From CAYLLN01 sp033762315 (GTDB taxonomy: Bacteria > Planctomycetota > Planctomycetia > Pirellulales > Pirellulaceae): 64,000 nt of DNA. The translations under genes were made by a program, and so were the position numbers. Shown here piece after piece: positions 33,353-42,884 of the stretch (its first letter is position 1; each line of letters starts with the position of its first letter). Location of the stretch: assembly GCA_033762315.1 (NCBI GenBank), contig JANRLS010000080.1:13819-77818 (forward strand), written 5' to 3'. The notes beneath the pieces were generated by a model. It was not told the DNA's origin. It ran no database searches and saw only the letters and a list, made by a program, of their open reading frames with translations.

Positions 33353-34747
33353 TTGGCCAGTCCCTCGCGCAGTGGCGTTTTCGACCACCAAACCGATCGC
33401 CGGGTCGAGCGGTTTACCGAAAGCGTTAGCTTTGACCACCGACTTTATGCCCACGATATCGCGGGTTCGGTCGCCCATGCCCAAATGTTGGCTAAGGTCG
33501 GCCTGATTACCGGGCAAGAGTGTGAGCAAATCGTGGCCACCCTGCGTCAAATTGGGGAAGAACTAGCGGCTGGGAAGCTGCCCCTGCGGACCGAGCTCGA
33601 AGATATTCACATGCACGTCGAGCAGGCCCTGATCGACCGTCTGGGGGATATCGGCCGCAAACTGCATACCGGCCGAAGTCGCAACGATCAGGTGGCCACC
33701 GATTTGCGGCTTTGGACGCGCGACGCCCTCGACCGGATCGATGCCGGTCTCGTTGCCGTGCAACAGGCATTCGTTGACCGGTGCGATGGCGATTTCGAGG
33801 TCATTCTGCCCGGCTATACGCACCTGCAGCGCGCCCAGCCGGTGCTCGCCCCGCACTATTGGCTGGCGTATGTCGAAAAATTCGAGCGCGACCGCCAGCG
33901 CCTGGCCGATTGCCGGCGGCGGACGAATGTCAGCAGCCTCGGTGCCGCCGCCCTGGCCGGCAGCAGCTTGCCGATCGACCGGCACGACGTCGCCCAGCGG
34001 CTCGGCTTTGCGGGGGTCGCGGCCAATAGCCTCGATGTCAGCAGCGACCGCGATTTCGCCCTTGAAGCGGCGTTTGTCCTCGCCCTGATCGCCGAGCATC
34101 TCAGCACTTGGGCCGAAGAGTGGATTCTCTGGTCCACGGTCGAGTTCAATTTCCTCAAGCTGCCGCAAGAGTTTTGCACGGGCAGCTCGATCATGCCGCA
34201 AAAGATCAACCCCGACGTGCTGGAGCTGACCCGCGGCAAAACAGCCCGGGTGATCGGCAACCTCACGTCGCTGCTCGTGCTGGTGAAGGGGCTGCCGCTG
34301 GCCTACAACCGCGATCTGCAAGAAGACAAGCAGCGAATTTTCGACTCGTTCGATACGGTCGAATTATGCTTGGAACTAGCCGCACCGCTGGTGGCGGGGG
34401 CCAGGCTGAATCGCGAATCCATCGCCGCCAGACTCGACCGGGGGCACCTTGACGCAACCACCCTGATGGAATGGCTGATTCGCCGCGGCCTGCCGCAGCG
34501 GACGGCTCATCATTTGGTCGGGCAACTGGTCGGCAAAGCGCTGGCACGCGGCTGCCGGCTGAGCGACCTGTCGCTCGACGATTTCCGCACCGCCGATCCG
34601 TCGCTCGACGAAAGCGTGTTCGCGATTCTCGGCGTCGAAAAAGCGGTGGCCGCATTTCAGAGCTTTGGCTCGACCGCGCCGGCCGAGGTTCGCAGGCAAA
34701 TTGACCGCTGGAAAGCTACCGTGGGGCTGGCGTCCCGCCTGCCATGA
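33353..34747 (+). CDS. argH: Argininosuccinate lyase
   Basis: ArgH splits argininosuccinate to arginine and fumarate, the last step of arginine synthesis; 464 residues. The N-terminus FTESVSFDHRLYAHDIAGS, the HTGRSRNDQ block with catalytic residues, TDLRLW and the fumarase/lyase signature GSSIMPQKINPD are all present. The start is taken as TTG 33353 since the protein then opens with a SRSG(V/R)F motif close to family starts; the nearest ATG (33340) is out of frame. A promoter candidate lies upstream. Confidence 0.95.
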   Translation: MASPSRSGVFDHQTDRRVERFTESVSFDHRLYAHDIAGSVAHAQMLAKVGLITGQECEQIVATLRQIGEELAAGKLPLRTELEDIHMHVEQALIDRLGDIGRKLHTGRSRNDQVATDLRLWTRDALDRIDAGLVAVQQAFVDRCDGDFEVILPGYTHLQRAQPVLAPHYWLAYVEKFERDRQRLADCRRRTNVSSLGAAALAGSSLPIDRHDVAQRLGFAGVAANSLDVSSDRDFALEAAFVLALIAEHLSTWAEEWILWSTVEFNFLKLPQEFCTGSSIMPQKINPDVLELTRGKTARVIGNLTSLLVLVKGLPLAYNRDLQEDKQRIFDSFDTVELCLELAAPLVAGARLNRESIAARLDRGHLDATTLMEWLIRRGLPQRTAHHLVGQLVGKALARGCRLSDLSLDDFRTADPSLDESVFAILGVEKAVAAFQSFGSTAPAEVRRQIDRWKATVGLASRLP

Positions 34748-34768
34748 CAACACAACTTGATCCGCACC

Positions 34769-37048
34769 ATGCTGCTCCGCTTCGCAATCATGACCCAACT
34801 TCACCCCCTCGCGATACTCCTTCTGGTCGCCCTGGCCACTCGCGCGGCCCTCGCGCAGGCTCCCGTCGATCCCTTTGGTGCCGGCGGTCCCAAGCCGGCC
34901 GCCGGACCGAAGCCAGGCGCGGCCCCGATTGCCCCGCTTGAAGACCCGCTCGTCATCAAACAGCTGCGCGAGAGCAACCCCACGACCCCCCAGCAATTGC
35001 TGGTCGCGGCCGAGGCGACGCTGCAATTTGGCCGCCCCGACGAAACCAAGCGCTATCTGGCGCAACTGCTGGCCGCCAAGCCTCCGGAGGACGACCTGGC
35101 CGCTTTGCCCCGGCAGGTCGGCTCGGCGCTTTTGATTCGCCTCGCCAAAGAGCCGGCGGTGCAGCCCGAGGGGAGGCAGGTTGCCGATCTGGTCTTCTCC
35201 GCCGCCGACAAGCAGCTGCGCGATCCCGGCCGCATCAATGCCTATATTGGGCAGCTCTCCGATGCCGATCTCGGCGCTCGCTCGCTCGCCCTCAGTCGGC
35301 TGGCGGAGTCGGGGCCGCATGTCGTCACGCCGATGCTCCGCGCGCTGGCCGATTCGGCCCGCGAGAAGGAGCACTACTACCTCCGTGCCGCGCTGGCGCA
35401 GATGGGAACGTCCGTCGAAGGACCGCTGCTCGGCGCGCTCGAAGTTCCGAATGACTACTTGCGGGCCCAGGTCATTCTGATCCTCGGCCGCATGGGTTCG
35501 CGCAAGGCGATGCCCCTCTTGGTGCGGCCCGCCGTCGATCCGGCGACTCCGGCCGGCGTGCGCGAGGCGGCAGTTGCCGCGCTGACCAAAATCAGCGGGC
35601 CGATTCCCAGCCGGGCGGATGCCGAACGCTACCTGGCCGGCGAAATCAAGTCGCTGCTGGGGGGGCGCGTGCCGTACGATCTCGACGAGAACGGCCAGCT
35701 CGAAATGTGGTCGTGGGACGACAAAAATCGCGAAGTGGTAAGCCGCCTTCTCTCCCCCGCCGATGCCGGCACCCTGCTGGCCGCGCGTCTGGCCGATGAT
35801 CTGTTTGCTCTGAAATCCGACAATCAAGCCGCCCAGCGCCTGCGGCTGATGACCGCCCTCGAAGTGGCCCAAGTAGCCGCCGGCCTCGCCCAGCCTCTGC
35901 CGCTCGCGGATGGCACCGCCGGAGCGCTAGCCGTGCAGGCGGGCCCGCTCGTAATGAATGCCGTGCTGGCTGACGCCATTCAACTCGGCCGCATTCCGGC
36001 GATCATCGCGAGCGCCCAGGTGCTGGGGCAAATTGGCGACGAATCGATTCTGACTTCCGCCGGTCCTCAAGAAAGCCCGCTCGCGCTCGCCCTGCGGCAC
36101 ATCGACCGCCGGGTCCGGTTCACCGCCGCGATGGCCGTCCTCCGCCTGCAACCGACCAGGCCCTTTCCGGGCGCGAGCCGCGTCATGGATGCGCTGGGGC
36201 TGACCCTCGCCACAACTGGTTCGGACCGGATCCTCGCCGCTCATCCGCGGGCGGGAGATGCCCAGTCGCTCGTCGGTTTCATGAACGAACTAGGCTACGA
36301 AGGGGATGTCGCCTACACCGGCCGCAAACTGGCGGACATCGCCTTCGCAACGCCGGATACCCAGTTCATCCTGATTAGCGACGCCATCGATAGCCCCCCC
36401 GTGAAGGAACTGGTGCAGTGGCTGCGACGCGATTATCGCACCGCCAGCATTCCGATCGGCGTCATGGCGACTTCGCAAAATCTCGATCCGATCACCTATG
36501 CCTTGGAAGATGACCGGCTCACCACGGTTTTTCCGCGGCTCCATTCGACTGAAGTCGCCCAGTACGAAGTCGATAAGCTGCTCGCCCTGGCGGGACGCAA
36601 CCGCGTGCCGCGCGACGAGCGTCTGGCGATGGCCACCGCCGCGCTCGACGCCCTCGCCGTTTTGGCCCAGTCGCGCGAGGGATACGTCTTGTTCGACATT
36701 CTCCGCCACGAGCCGGCGATCATTTCGGCTTTGAATGTTCCCGTGCTGGCCGATCAGGCGGCGTATGTGCTGGGCAAGCTCGGCACCCCGACGAGCCAGA
36801 CCGCGCTGGTCGATTTCGCCAGCCAAAACACCCGGCCGATCCTCTCGCGGCAGGCGGCAGTGACCGCGTTTGACGCGGCAGTCAAGCAGCGCGGCCTGAA
36901 CCTGACGCAAGCTCAGATTCGCACGCAATACGACCGCTACAATGCCAGCGAAACGCTCGACAAACCCACGCAGGACGTGCTCGGCGCTCTGCTCGACGCC
37001 ATCGAAGCCCCCACCGCCGCCCAGGAGACCGCCGTCAGTAAGAATTGA
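34769..37048 (+). CDS. Exported HEAT-repeat protein with a receiver-like domain
   Basis: A 759-residue protein starting with a signal peptide (LHPLAILLLVALATRAALAQA); ATG 34790 is an alternative start. Residues ~60-270 and ~330-480 contain HEAT-like helical repeats (LGARSLALSRLAESG, VREAAVAALTKISG). Residues ~483-570 look like a receiver domain (DRILAAHPRAGDAQSLVGFMNELGYE) lacking the usual acidic pair and acceptor Asp, so it is probably non-phosphorylated. More helical repeats follow to the end. An extracytoplasmic scaffold is the best guess. It starts 21 bases after argH. Confidence 0.65.
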   Translation: MLLRFAIMTQLHPLAILLLVALATRAALAQAPVDPFGAGGPKPAAGPKPGAAPIAPLEDPLVIKQLRESNPTTPQQLLVAAEATLQFGRPDETKRYLAQLLAAKPPEDDLAALPRQVGSALLIRLAKEPAVQPEGRQVADLVFSAADKQLRDPGRINAYIGQLSDADLGARSLALSRLAESGPHVVTPMLRALADSAREKEHYYLRAALAQMGTSVEGPLLGALEVPNDYLRAQVILILGRMGSRKAMPLLVRPAVDPATPAGVREAAVAALTKISGPIPSRADAERYLAGEIKSLLGGRVPYDLDENGQLEMWSWDDKNREVVSRLLSPADAGTLLAARLADDLFALKSDNQAAQRLRLMTALEVAQVAAGLAQPLPLADGTAGALAVQAGPLVMNAVLADAIQLGRIPAIIASAQVLGQIGDESILTSAGPQESPLALALRHIDRRVRFTAAMAVLRLQPTRPFPGASRVMDALGLTLATTGSDRILAAHPRAGDAQSLVGFMNELGYEGDVAYTGRKLADIAFATPDTQFILISDAIDSPPVKELVQWLRRDYRTASIPIGVMATSQNLDPITYALEDDRLTTVFPRLHSTEVAQYEVDKLLALAGRNRVPRDERLAMATAALDALAVLAQSREGYVLFDILRHEPAIISALNVPVLADQAAYVLGKLGTPTSQTALVDFASQNTRPILSRQAAVTAFDAAVKQRGLNLTQAQIRTQYDRYNASETLDKPTQDVLGALLDAIEAPTAAQETAVSKN

Positions 37049-37108
37049 AAATCTCAGAACACGAACCCGAACCGTCAGCGAGGGAAAATCTGCTTAAACT
37101 CATTCCAA

Positions 37109-37137
37109 CTCGTTCCCAAGCAGAGCATGGGAACGAG
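37109..37137. repeat. GTTCCCA...TGGGAAC palindrome
   Basis: Ten-base perfect arms CTCGTTCCCA (37109-37118) and TGGGAACGAG (37128-37137) around AGCAGAGCA. Translated on the minus strand it reads PCSAWERVG, a string I associate with planctomycete intergenic repeats. A partial copy lies at 16865-16890. Confidence 0.75.
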
Positions 37138-37158
37138 AGCAAGTCCGTTGGAGGCACT

Positions 37159-37177
37159 CCCTCGCTAACGCTGCGGG
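37159..37177. repeat. VSEG-type repeat (minus orientation)
   Basis: The reverse complement CCCGCAGCGTTAGCGAGGG translates to RSVSEG in one frame. Relatives are the two tandem copies inside folP (CCCGAAACGTAAGTGAGGG, CCCGAAGTGCAAGCGAGGG at 53790-53836) and the arms of the palindrome before fur (47312-47385). Confidence 0.75.
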
Positions 37178-37246
37178 TTAGTTTTGCACTACTCACTCCA
37201 TCCGCCACCATTACCACCTCTTCTGCCCAACATCGAAGCACCTTCT

Positions 37247-37273
37247 AAGCCCGCGAGTTTTCCTCGTGGGCTT
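37247..37273 (+). terminator. Hairpin before the sigma-54 activator gene
   Basis: Arms AAGCCCGCGAG (37247-37257) and CTCGTGGGCTT (37263-37273) pair with one G-T position around a TTTTC loop. It could end the transcript of the HEAT-repeat gene about 200 bases upstream; no strong T-run follows, so a leader hairpin of the next gene is equally possible. Confidence 0.4.
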
Positions 37274-37296
37274 GATTCGTTTTCCGACGTTCCGCC

Positions 37297-38367
37297 ATGT
37301 CGCTCTATCGCCAACCAACTGCCGAAACCGGACCGCCGATACCCGGCCTCATTGGCGGCGGCCCCGCGATGGAGGCGGTCTATCGGCTGACGCGGCAAGT
37401 CGCGAAGACGAACGCCTCGGTGCTGCTCATGGGGGAAACGGGCACGGGCAAGGAGATGATCGCCACGGCGGTGCATCGGCTCAGCGTGCGGGCGAGTGGG
37501 CCGTTCGTAAAGGTCAATTGCGGCGCCCTCAGCGAAAGCCTGCTCGAAAGCGAGCTCTTTGGCCACGTGCGCGGGGCCTTCACCGGAGCGGTGAATAACC
37601 GCACCGGCCGCTTCGAGGCGGCGCACACCGGCAGCATCTTTCTCGACGAAATCAACAGCACCTCGCTCTATCTGCAGGTCAAGCTGCTCCGCGTCCTGCA
37701 AGAGCGGGAGTTCGAGCGGGTGGGGGATACGGCGACGAACCGCGTCGATGTGCGGGTCATCGCCGCCAGCAATCGCGATCTGTACGCCGAGGTCGAGGCC
37801 GAGAAATTTCGCGAGGATCTCTATTGGCGGCTCAACGTGGTCCCGATCGTCATCCCCCCGCTGCGGATGCGACGCGACGACATCCCCGCCCTGGTGGCTC
37901 ATTTTCTCAACTACTACAGCGAGAAGAACGATAAGAACGTCGTTCACATCCAGGCCGAGGCGATCGCCGCTCTGCAAGATTATCACTGGCCGGGGAATGT
38001 CCGCGAGCTGCAAAACTACGTCGAGCGGGCGGTCGTTCTGGCCGAGGGGGATGAGCTGGTGGTCGAACTTCTGCCCGATGCCGTGCTGGGGCGGACCGAG
38101 CGCCGCGGCGGCCGAGTACGTGGGGTCGATATGGACTCTCTCGTGTTCGAGGTGGTGCAGCAGGGGCTTTCGACCGCGCCGGCCGACGAATCGAACCTGC
38201 ACGAAAAAATCGTTAATCGGGTCGAGCGGGAGCTGATCGTGCAGGTAATGCAATCGTGCGGCGACGTGCAAACCAAGGCCGCCACCCGCCTGGGAATCAA
38301 CCGCAATACGCTCCGCAGCAAGCTGCAGCAATACGACCTGGAAGAAAAGGAAGAGCCGGGAGCTTGA
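37297..38367 (+). CDS. Sigma-54-dependent transcriptional activator
   Basis: A 356-residue enhancer-binding protein. The AAA+ domain starts almost at the N-terminus: Walker A GETGTGKE (residues 46-53), the sigma-54 contact loop GAFTGA (93-98), Walker B GSIFLDEINS, and the sensor II region PGNVRELQNYVERAV. The C-terminus is a Fis-type helix-turn-helix (TKAATRLGINRNTLRSKLQQY). There is no N-terminal receiver, PAS or GAF domain, so activity must be controlled by another protein or by expression, as in PspF-like activators. Target genes are unknown. Confidence 0.93.
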   Translation: MSLYRQPTAETGPPIPGLIGGGPAMEAVYRLTRQVAKTNASVLLMGETGTGKEMIATAVHRLSVRASGPFVKVNCGALSESLLESELFGHVRGAFTGAVNNRTGRFEAAHTGSIFLDEINSTSLYLQVKLLRVLQEREFERVGDTATNRVDVRVIAASNRDLYAEVEAEKFREDLYWRLNVVPIVIPPLRMRRDDIPALVAHFLNYYSEKNDKNVVHIQAEAIAALQDYHWPGNVRELQNYVERAVVLAEGDELVVELLPDAVLGRTERRGGRVRGVDMDSLVFEVVQQGLSTAPADESNLHEKIVNRVERELIVQVMQSCGDVQTKAATRLGINRNTLRSKLQQYDLEEKEEPGA

Positions 38368-38369
38368 AC

Positions 38370-39752
38370 CTATTCGCCAGCGGCGGCCTTCTTCTTTTTC
38401 TTCTTCGCAGCGCCTTCACCAGTGGGCAGCTTGAGGCCGGGATGCCCGGCGGGACCGGGCAAATCCTTCAGAATCGCGGCGAATCGCTCGCGGGCGGCGA
38501 TGGCGGCGGGATCGCTGCTTGCCGTGACATTCTCGTAGCCGGTTCCCAACCGCGAGGTGCCGCAATCGAAAAACTTCTCCGGCTTCCCCTCGCCGGGAAC
38601 TTCCAGCAGCCAGCGGTCGTCGCGCAAGATGCGGCCGGCGCCCAGATAACTGAAGAGCCAATCGCGATGTTTTTCCGCGCCGCCGCGGAGCGTCGCCACC
38701 AGGCTTTTGCCGTCCACGATGTGCCCGGCCGGCAGTTTCGCTTGGGATAGCTCGGCCAGTGTCGGAAAAACATCGGCCACGCTGACGAGTTCACGGCTGA
38801 CGACGCCCGCCTTCACGAGGCCAGGGCAGCGGACAATCAGCGGCACGCGGACCCCAAGCTCCGTGACGGTCCCCTTCCCTTGCCCGCCGGTGCCGTTATC
38901 GCCGGCGAACACGAACAGCGTGTTCTCGCCCAGGCCAAGCCGGTCGATTGCATCGACCAGTTGTCCCATGAGGTGATCGAGATATTCGACATTCGACTGG
39001 AACCCCTTCGGCCAGCGCTGGCCGGGGCGGGTCGGATCAGGGGTCTCTTCGTGCGGATTGTGCGTCAGGGGCATCGTGTAATACAGGCAAAACGGCTCCG
39101 ACTTGTGCCGGGTGATGAAGTCGATGGCGAAGGCGTTGAAGAGGTCGGGGCCATAGTCGCTCGGCGTCGTCGGCAGGTATTTGCCGTTCTCGACGATGCA
39201 GGGGTGCCAGTAGCGGGCGGCATTGCCGGTGCCACCTGCGCCCTCGTAGCGGCCGGTATGCTTCACTCCTGGTGGGAGGTTGTGGTCATAAGCCCACATG
39301 CGGTATTCGTCGAAGCCGCAGTCGTGCACGAGGTTCGGAATCTTTCCTGACAATTGCCATTTGCCGGTTTGGGCGGTGGCATAGCCGCGCGCTTGGAGCA
39401 CGTCGGCAAAGGTGAGCTTGTCGCCGATTTCGCGCTCCGGAGAGTTCTCACTCGGGGAATAGGCCGAGCCGAACATCTGAAAATAACCGCTATGGATGGC
39501 GTATTGGCCGGTCATCAACATGACTCGCGTGGGCGTGCAAAGGGGCGTCGCCCAGCAAGTTTCAAACCGCATCCCCTCCTTGGCGAGTTGATCGAGCCGG
39601 GGAGTCCGATGATCGGGATGGCCGTAGCAGGCCAGCTCTTTCGCGCCGATATCGTCGGCCAGGACCACGACGAAATTCAGCGGTCGCTCGGCGGCAAAAC
39701 TGCTGGCCGAGAAAATAGTCAGAAACGCGGCCGATAGCAGAGAAAGGCGCAT
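38370..39752 (-). CDS. Exported type I sulfatase
   Basis: A 460-residue sulfatase that hydrolyses sulfate esters, probably of polysaccharides. Signal peptide at residues 1-21. Asp33 and Asp34 in LADDIG bind calcium; the formylglycine motif is LCTPTRVMLMTG with Cys72 as the residue converted by the maturation enzyme; a later FAGDNGTG contributes the second metal Asp. The extreme C-terminus is a Lys tail (AAKKKKKKAAAGE). Planctomycetes carry large numbers of such sulfatases. The gene ends two bases from the convergent sigma-54 activator. Confidence 0.93.
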   Translation of the reverse strand: MRLSLLSAAFLTIFSASSFAAERPLNFVVVLADDIGAKELACYGHPDHRTPRLDQLAKEGMRFETCWATPLCTPTRVMLMTGQYAIHSGYFQMFGSAYSPSENSPEREIGDKLTFADVLQARGYATAQTGKWQLSGKIPNLVHDCGFDEYRMWAYDHNLPPGVKHTGRYEGAGGTGNAARYWHPCIVENGKYLPTTPSDYGPDLFNAFAIDFITRHKSEPFCLYYTMPLTHNPHEETPDPTRPGQRWPKGFQSNVEYLDHLMGQLVDAIDRLGLGENTLFVFAGDNGTGGQGKGTVTELGVRVPLIVRCPGLVKAGVVSRELVSVADVFPTLAELSQAKLPAGHIVDGKSLVATLRGGAEKHRDWLFSYLGAGRILRDDRWLLEVPGEGKPEKFFDCGTSRLGTGYENVTASSDPAAIAARERFAAILKDLPGPAGHPGLKLPTGEGAAKKKKKKAAAGE

Positions 39753-39795
39753 GGTGGCTCCACGAAATACGAAAAAACCGCGGCCAGGGATCGGT

Positions 39796-40302
39796 TCAGG
39801 CGTCGAACTTGGCGGTGAAAATGACCGCTTCCAGGCTCTCGGCGGCGGCCGCGAAAAAAACCTGCAGGTTTTTGAGCGCCAGCCAAATTTCCATGAATTC
39901 CTTTTCGCCGATCGGCTGCTGATAGGTATTGCGGTCGAGGGCGAAAAATCTCTTGCGGACTTCGTCCTCGTCCAGCTCTTCGAGGGCATCGGCGATGAAG
40001 CGCGTCATGTCGGGGCGGATCAGGACCGCCGTGTAGTCGGCCCCTTGATGCAATTGCTTGCCCCCCAGCACCGCGTGATTGAGCGGAAAATCGCCGGCGG
40101 TCGGATCGAGCGTGCCGTCGGTCAGGCAGCGATGGATCCCATCCCAGGCGGTCCCCAACTCCAGCAGGCGGCCGCTCTTTTTCATGTCGGGAGCGCCCCG
40201 CAGCTCGTCGAGAAACTTGCGCAGGGCACCATCGTCCTTGATGGCGAATAATCGTTTGGCGTGTTCCCGCCCCAAAGCCATGTGATACCCGCGTCCGACC
40301 AC
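39796..40302 (-). CDS. DUF1877/YfbM-like protein
   Basis: A 168-residue protein with the DUF1877 (YfbM) pattern: GRGYHMALGREHAKRL at the N-terminus, LGTAWDGIHRCLTDG in the middle, and LNHAVLGGKQL. The GTG at 40302 is used because the family starts with a glycine-arginine strand before HxALT/HMAL; an ATG 21 bases further in would remove it, and AAAGGTG lies eight bases upstream. The function is unknown. It lies between ispD and the sulfatase on the same strand. Confidence 0.8.
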   Translation of the reverse strand: MVGRGYHMALGREHAKRLFAIKDDGALRKFLDELRGAPDMKKSGRLLELGTAWDGIHRCLTDGTLDPTAGDFPLNHAVLGGKQLHQGADYTAVLIRPDMTRFIADALEELDEDEVRKRFFALDRNTYQQPIGEKEFMEIWLALKNLQVFFAAAAESLEAVIFTAKFDA

Positions 40303-40358
40303 CGCAGCACCTTTGCAAATAGGAAATTAGCGAAAAATATGTGCTTCCGAGGAAAAAT

Positions 40359-41099
40359 CTACTTCCACAAGTGGTCGTCCGCGAACGGATTGGCGGCACT
40401 CCCCAGCTTGGGCCGAGGAAGCGCCTTCAAAATCGCCCCCGCCAGCCGCAGATCGTCCTTCGTGGTCACTTTCAGATTCATCGGCGATCCTAGCACCACC
40501 GTCACTTTGTGCCCCAGCCGCTCGACAAGCTGGGCGTCGTCGGTCACGGCAGCCCCCTCGCGGCGGGCATACGCCTCGGCCAGCAATTGCCGGCGAAACA
40601 CCTGCGGGGTCTGGGCTTCCCACAGGGCATCGCGCGAGACCGTGCTCTGAATCTCTTGATTCGGGCCGACCCGCTTGAGCGTGCCGACGACCGGCGTCGC
40701 CAAAATCGCGGCCCCCGATTGGACAGCGGCGGCAAAGACGGCGTCGATCCATTCGTCGGCCAGGCAAGGCCGAGCGGCATCGTGGACGGCGACGTACTCG
40801 ACATCCGCCTGGACCTGGGCCAAGGCGGCGGCGACCGAATCGTAGCGCTCCTGGCCCCCCACGACGACTTGCACCCCCAAGAGAGCAGCGTTCCCCCCAA
40901 ATTTCAGCTCGAATTGCTCCCGGTCTTCGGACGCGATCACCAAAATCGTCTGCCGCACGTCCTGGCGGCTGGTGAACTTCTCGGCGGCATGAAGCCAAAG
41001 GGGCCGGTTTTCCAGCGGAAAAAATGGCTTCTTATAGAACTTGTCCCGAAACCGGCTGCTTTTGCCGGCGGCGGGGAGAATCACGGCGAAGGTGGGCAC
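40359..41099 (-). CDS. ispD: 2-C-methyl-D-erythritol 4-phosphate cytidylyltransferase
   Basis: IspD transfers CMP to methylerythritol phosphate in the MEP isoprenoid pathway; 246 residues. The N-terminal nucleotide-binding strand is AVILPAAGKSSRF followed by K; GGQERYDSV, VAVHDAARPC, and AQTPQVFRR are the usual blocks, and the C-terminus has NLKVTTKDDLRLA. It lies between the aminopeptidase and the DUF1877 gene, all leftward. Confidence 0.93.
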   Translation of the reverse strand: MPTFAVILPAAGKSSRFRDKFYKKPFFPLENRPLWLHAAEKFTSRQDVRQTILVIASEDREQFELKFGGNAALLGVQVVVGGQERYDSVAAALAQVQADVEYVAVHDAARPCLADEWIDAVFAAAVQSGAAILATPVVGTLKRVGPNQEIQSTVSRDALWEAQTPQVFRRQLLAEAYARREGAAVTDDAQLVERLGHKVTVVLGSPMNLKVTTKDDLRLAGAILKALPRPKLGSAANPFADDHLWK

Positions 41100-41207
41100 G
41101 TCAACAATTCCGAGGGGCGTCTCAGACCTGTTCCAACTATTGTGCGGGCGGCACGCGGTCCGTCAAGCAAATCTCTATCGCCGCGATGGGTTTTGTCGCG
41201 ACGCCGT

Positions 41208-42661
41208 TCACCCTCGCCGCGCGACCTCGACCAGCGTCCGCACGCCATAGCCGGTGCCGCCGGCATCGAGCCAGGGCTTGCTCGATTCCATGAAGGCGGG
41301 GCCGGCGATGTCGAGATGGACCCAAGGCTTATCGGCGACGAATTCCTCGAGGAACTTGGCGGCGGTGATCGCGCCCCCCAGCGGCCATCACCAACATTCT
41401 TGATGTCCGCCACTTCGCTCCGAATCTGGTCGCCAAATTCGGGAAACATCGGCAGCTCCCAAAGGGGCTCGCCGCAGGTCTCAGCGGCGGAAAGAACCGC
41501 ATCGGCCAGTTCGCTGTTATTGGTCATCAGACCGGCGACATCGTTCCCCAAAGCGACGACGCACGCTCCGGTCAGCGTCGCCAGGTCGATGATCTTCGCC
41601 GGTCCGAGGCCGAGGCAAACATCGAGCACGTCGGCCAGCACCAGCCGCCCCTCGGCATCGGTGTTGAGAACCTCGATGGTCTTGCCGCTGCGGGCGCGGA
41701 GCACGTCGCCGAGCTTATAGGCATCGCCACCGAGCATGTTTTCGACGAGGCCGCAAAGGCCAATCGCGTTGATCGGCAGCTTGAGGCGGGCAATCGCCTG
41801 CATCGCGCCGAGCACCGTCGCGGCACCGGCCATGTCGCACTTCATCGTCTTCATGCCGTCGGTCGGCTTGATCGAGAGACCGCCGCTATCGAAGGTCACT
41901 CCCTTGCCAACGAGAGCCAGCGGGGCCTGGTCGGCCGCCGCGCCGGTGTACTTCAGAATCACCATACGCGGCTCGCGCGACGAACCTTTCGCCACGGCGA
42001 GCAGCGAGCCGCACCGCTCGGCTTCCAGACGGCGCTGATCCCAAACTTCGATCGCCATGCCAGCGGCTTCGGCGACGCGCACCGCCTCGGCGGCGAACGA
42101 CTCGGGATACATATCGCTCGGGGGTTCGTTCACCAGGCGGCGCGTCAGGTTGACCGCTTCGCCTAAGATTTCGCCTTGCTTGGCCGCCAGCGATTCGATT
42201 CCCGACCAGACGATTTCACCAATGGGATGCCGATTTTTCTTGGCTCGATAAAGGTCTTGCCCCACGCAACCCGCCAGGCTGCCGGCGACGGCGGCTTCGG
42301 CGATGTCGGCAGGGAGGCTGTCGGCCAGATAGAACGCGGCCCGTTTGCGCTCTTTGCCCGCCAGCGACTTGGCGGCAGCGGAGGCGGCGCGATAAGCCAC
42401 CCCCCGGTCGAGTTCGTCCTTCGGGCCAAGCCCCGCGATGACCACCACCCCCGCCTTCACGCCGGCCGGGGCGAGAAGCGTCACGGTCTCCCCCCGTTTG
42501 CCGGAAATTTCCTCCCGCTCGATTAGCTTCGTCAATAAGCCGCCGCTCGCCTTATCGAACTCCGCGGCGGGACCAGCCGGCGGGGTTTCGGCGAACAGGC
42601 CGAGCACCAAGGCGTCGGCAGCGATTTGGGAGGGTTTTTCGGTGGTCGTGGTGACAGGCAT
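41208..42661 (-). pseudogene. pepA: Leucyl aminopeptidase with a one-base frameshift
   Basis: M17 leucyl aminopeptidase, a two-zinc exopeptidase. The N-terminal domain and the catalytic VGKGVTFDSGGLSIKP, KCDMAGAA and signature NTDAEGRLVLADVL are intact. After DIKNVGDGRWG the frame breaks: six Gs (41374-41379 on the minus strand) stand where seven are needed. Adding one G restores AITAAKFLEEF, the HLDIAGPAF strand, GGTGYGVRTLVEVARRG and a stop at 41208-41210, giving 484 residues. Read literally, the last 57 residues are replaced by about 100 unrelated ones. A sequencing or assembly error in the homopolymer is as likely as true inactivation. Confidence 0.85.
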
Positions 42662-42884
42662 GGCTCGTGGGAAAGTGGGTGTCGTAGGCGGAAATCGGAA
42701 TGCGGGTTATTCTACCGGCCCCATTGCGGGAAGGGGGGGAGGAGGGCGGATTTCGGATTGCCGATTGCAAGGCCCAAGGTCCAAAGCCAAACCTGTCCCC
42801 TTTCCCCGGTTCGCGTCTCGGCGAGAGCCTCCCCCTCCCGAAGCGTGCCCTAGTTCCCAGCCCCAGTCCCCAGTCCTGGCCCCT

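Noticed and set aside
33340..33360. ATG 33340 as the argH start
   Set aside because: It is out of frame with ArgH and meets a stop within about 30 codons.
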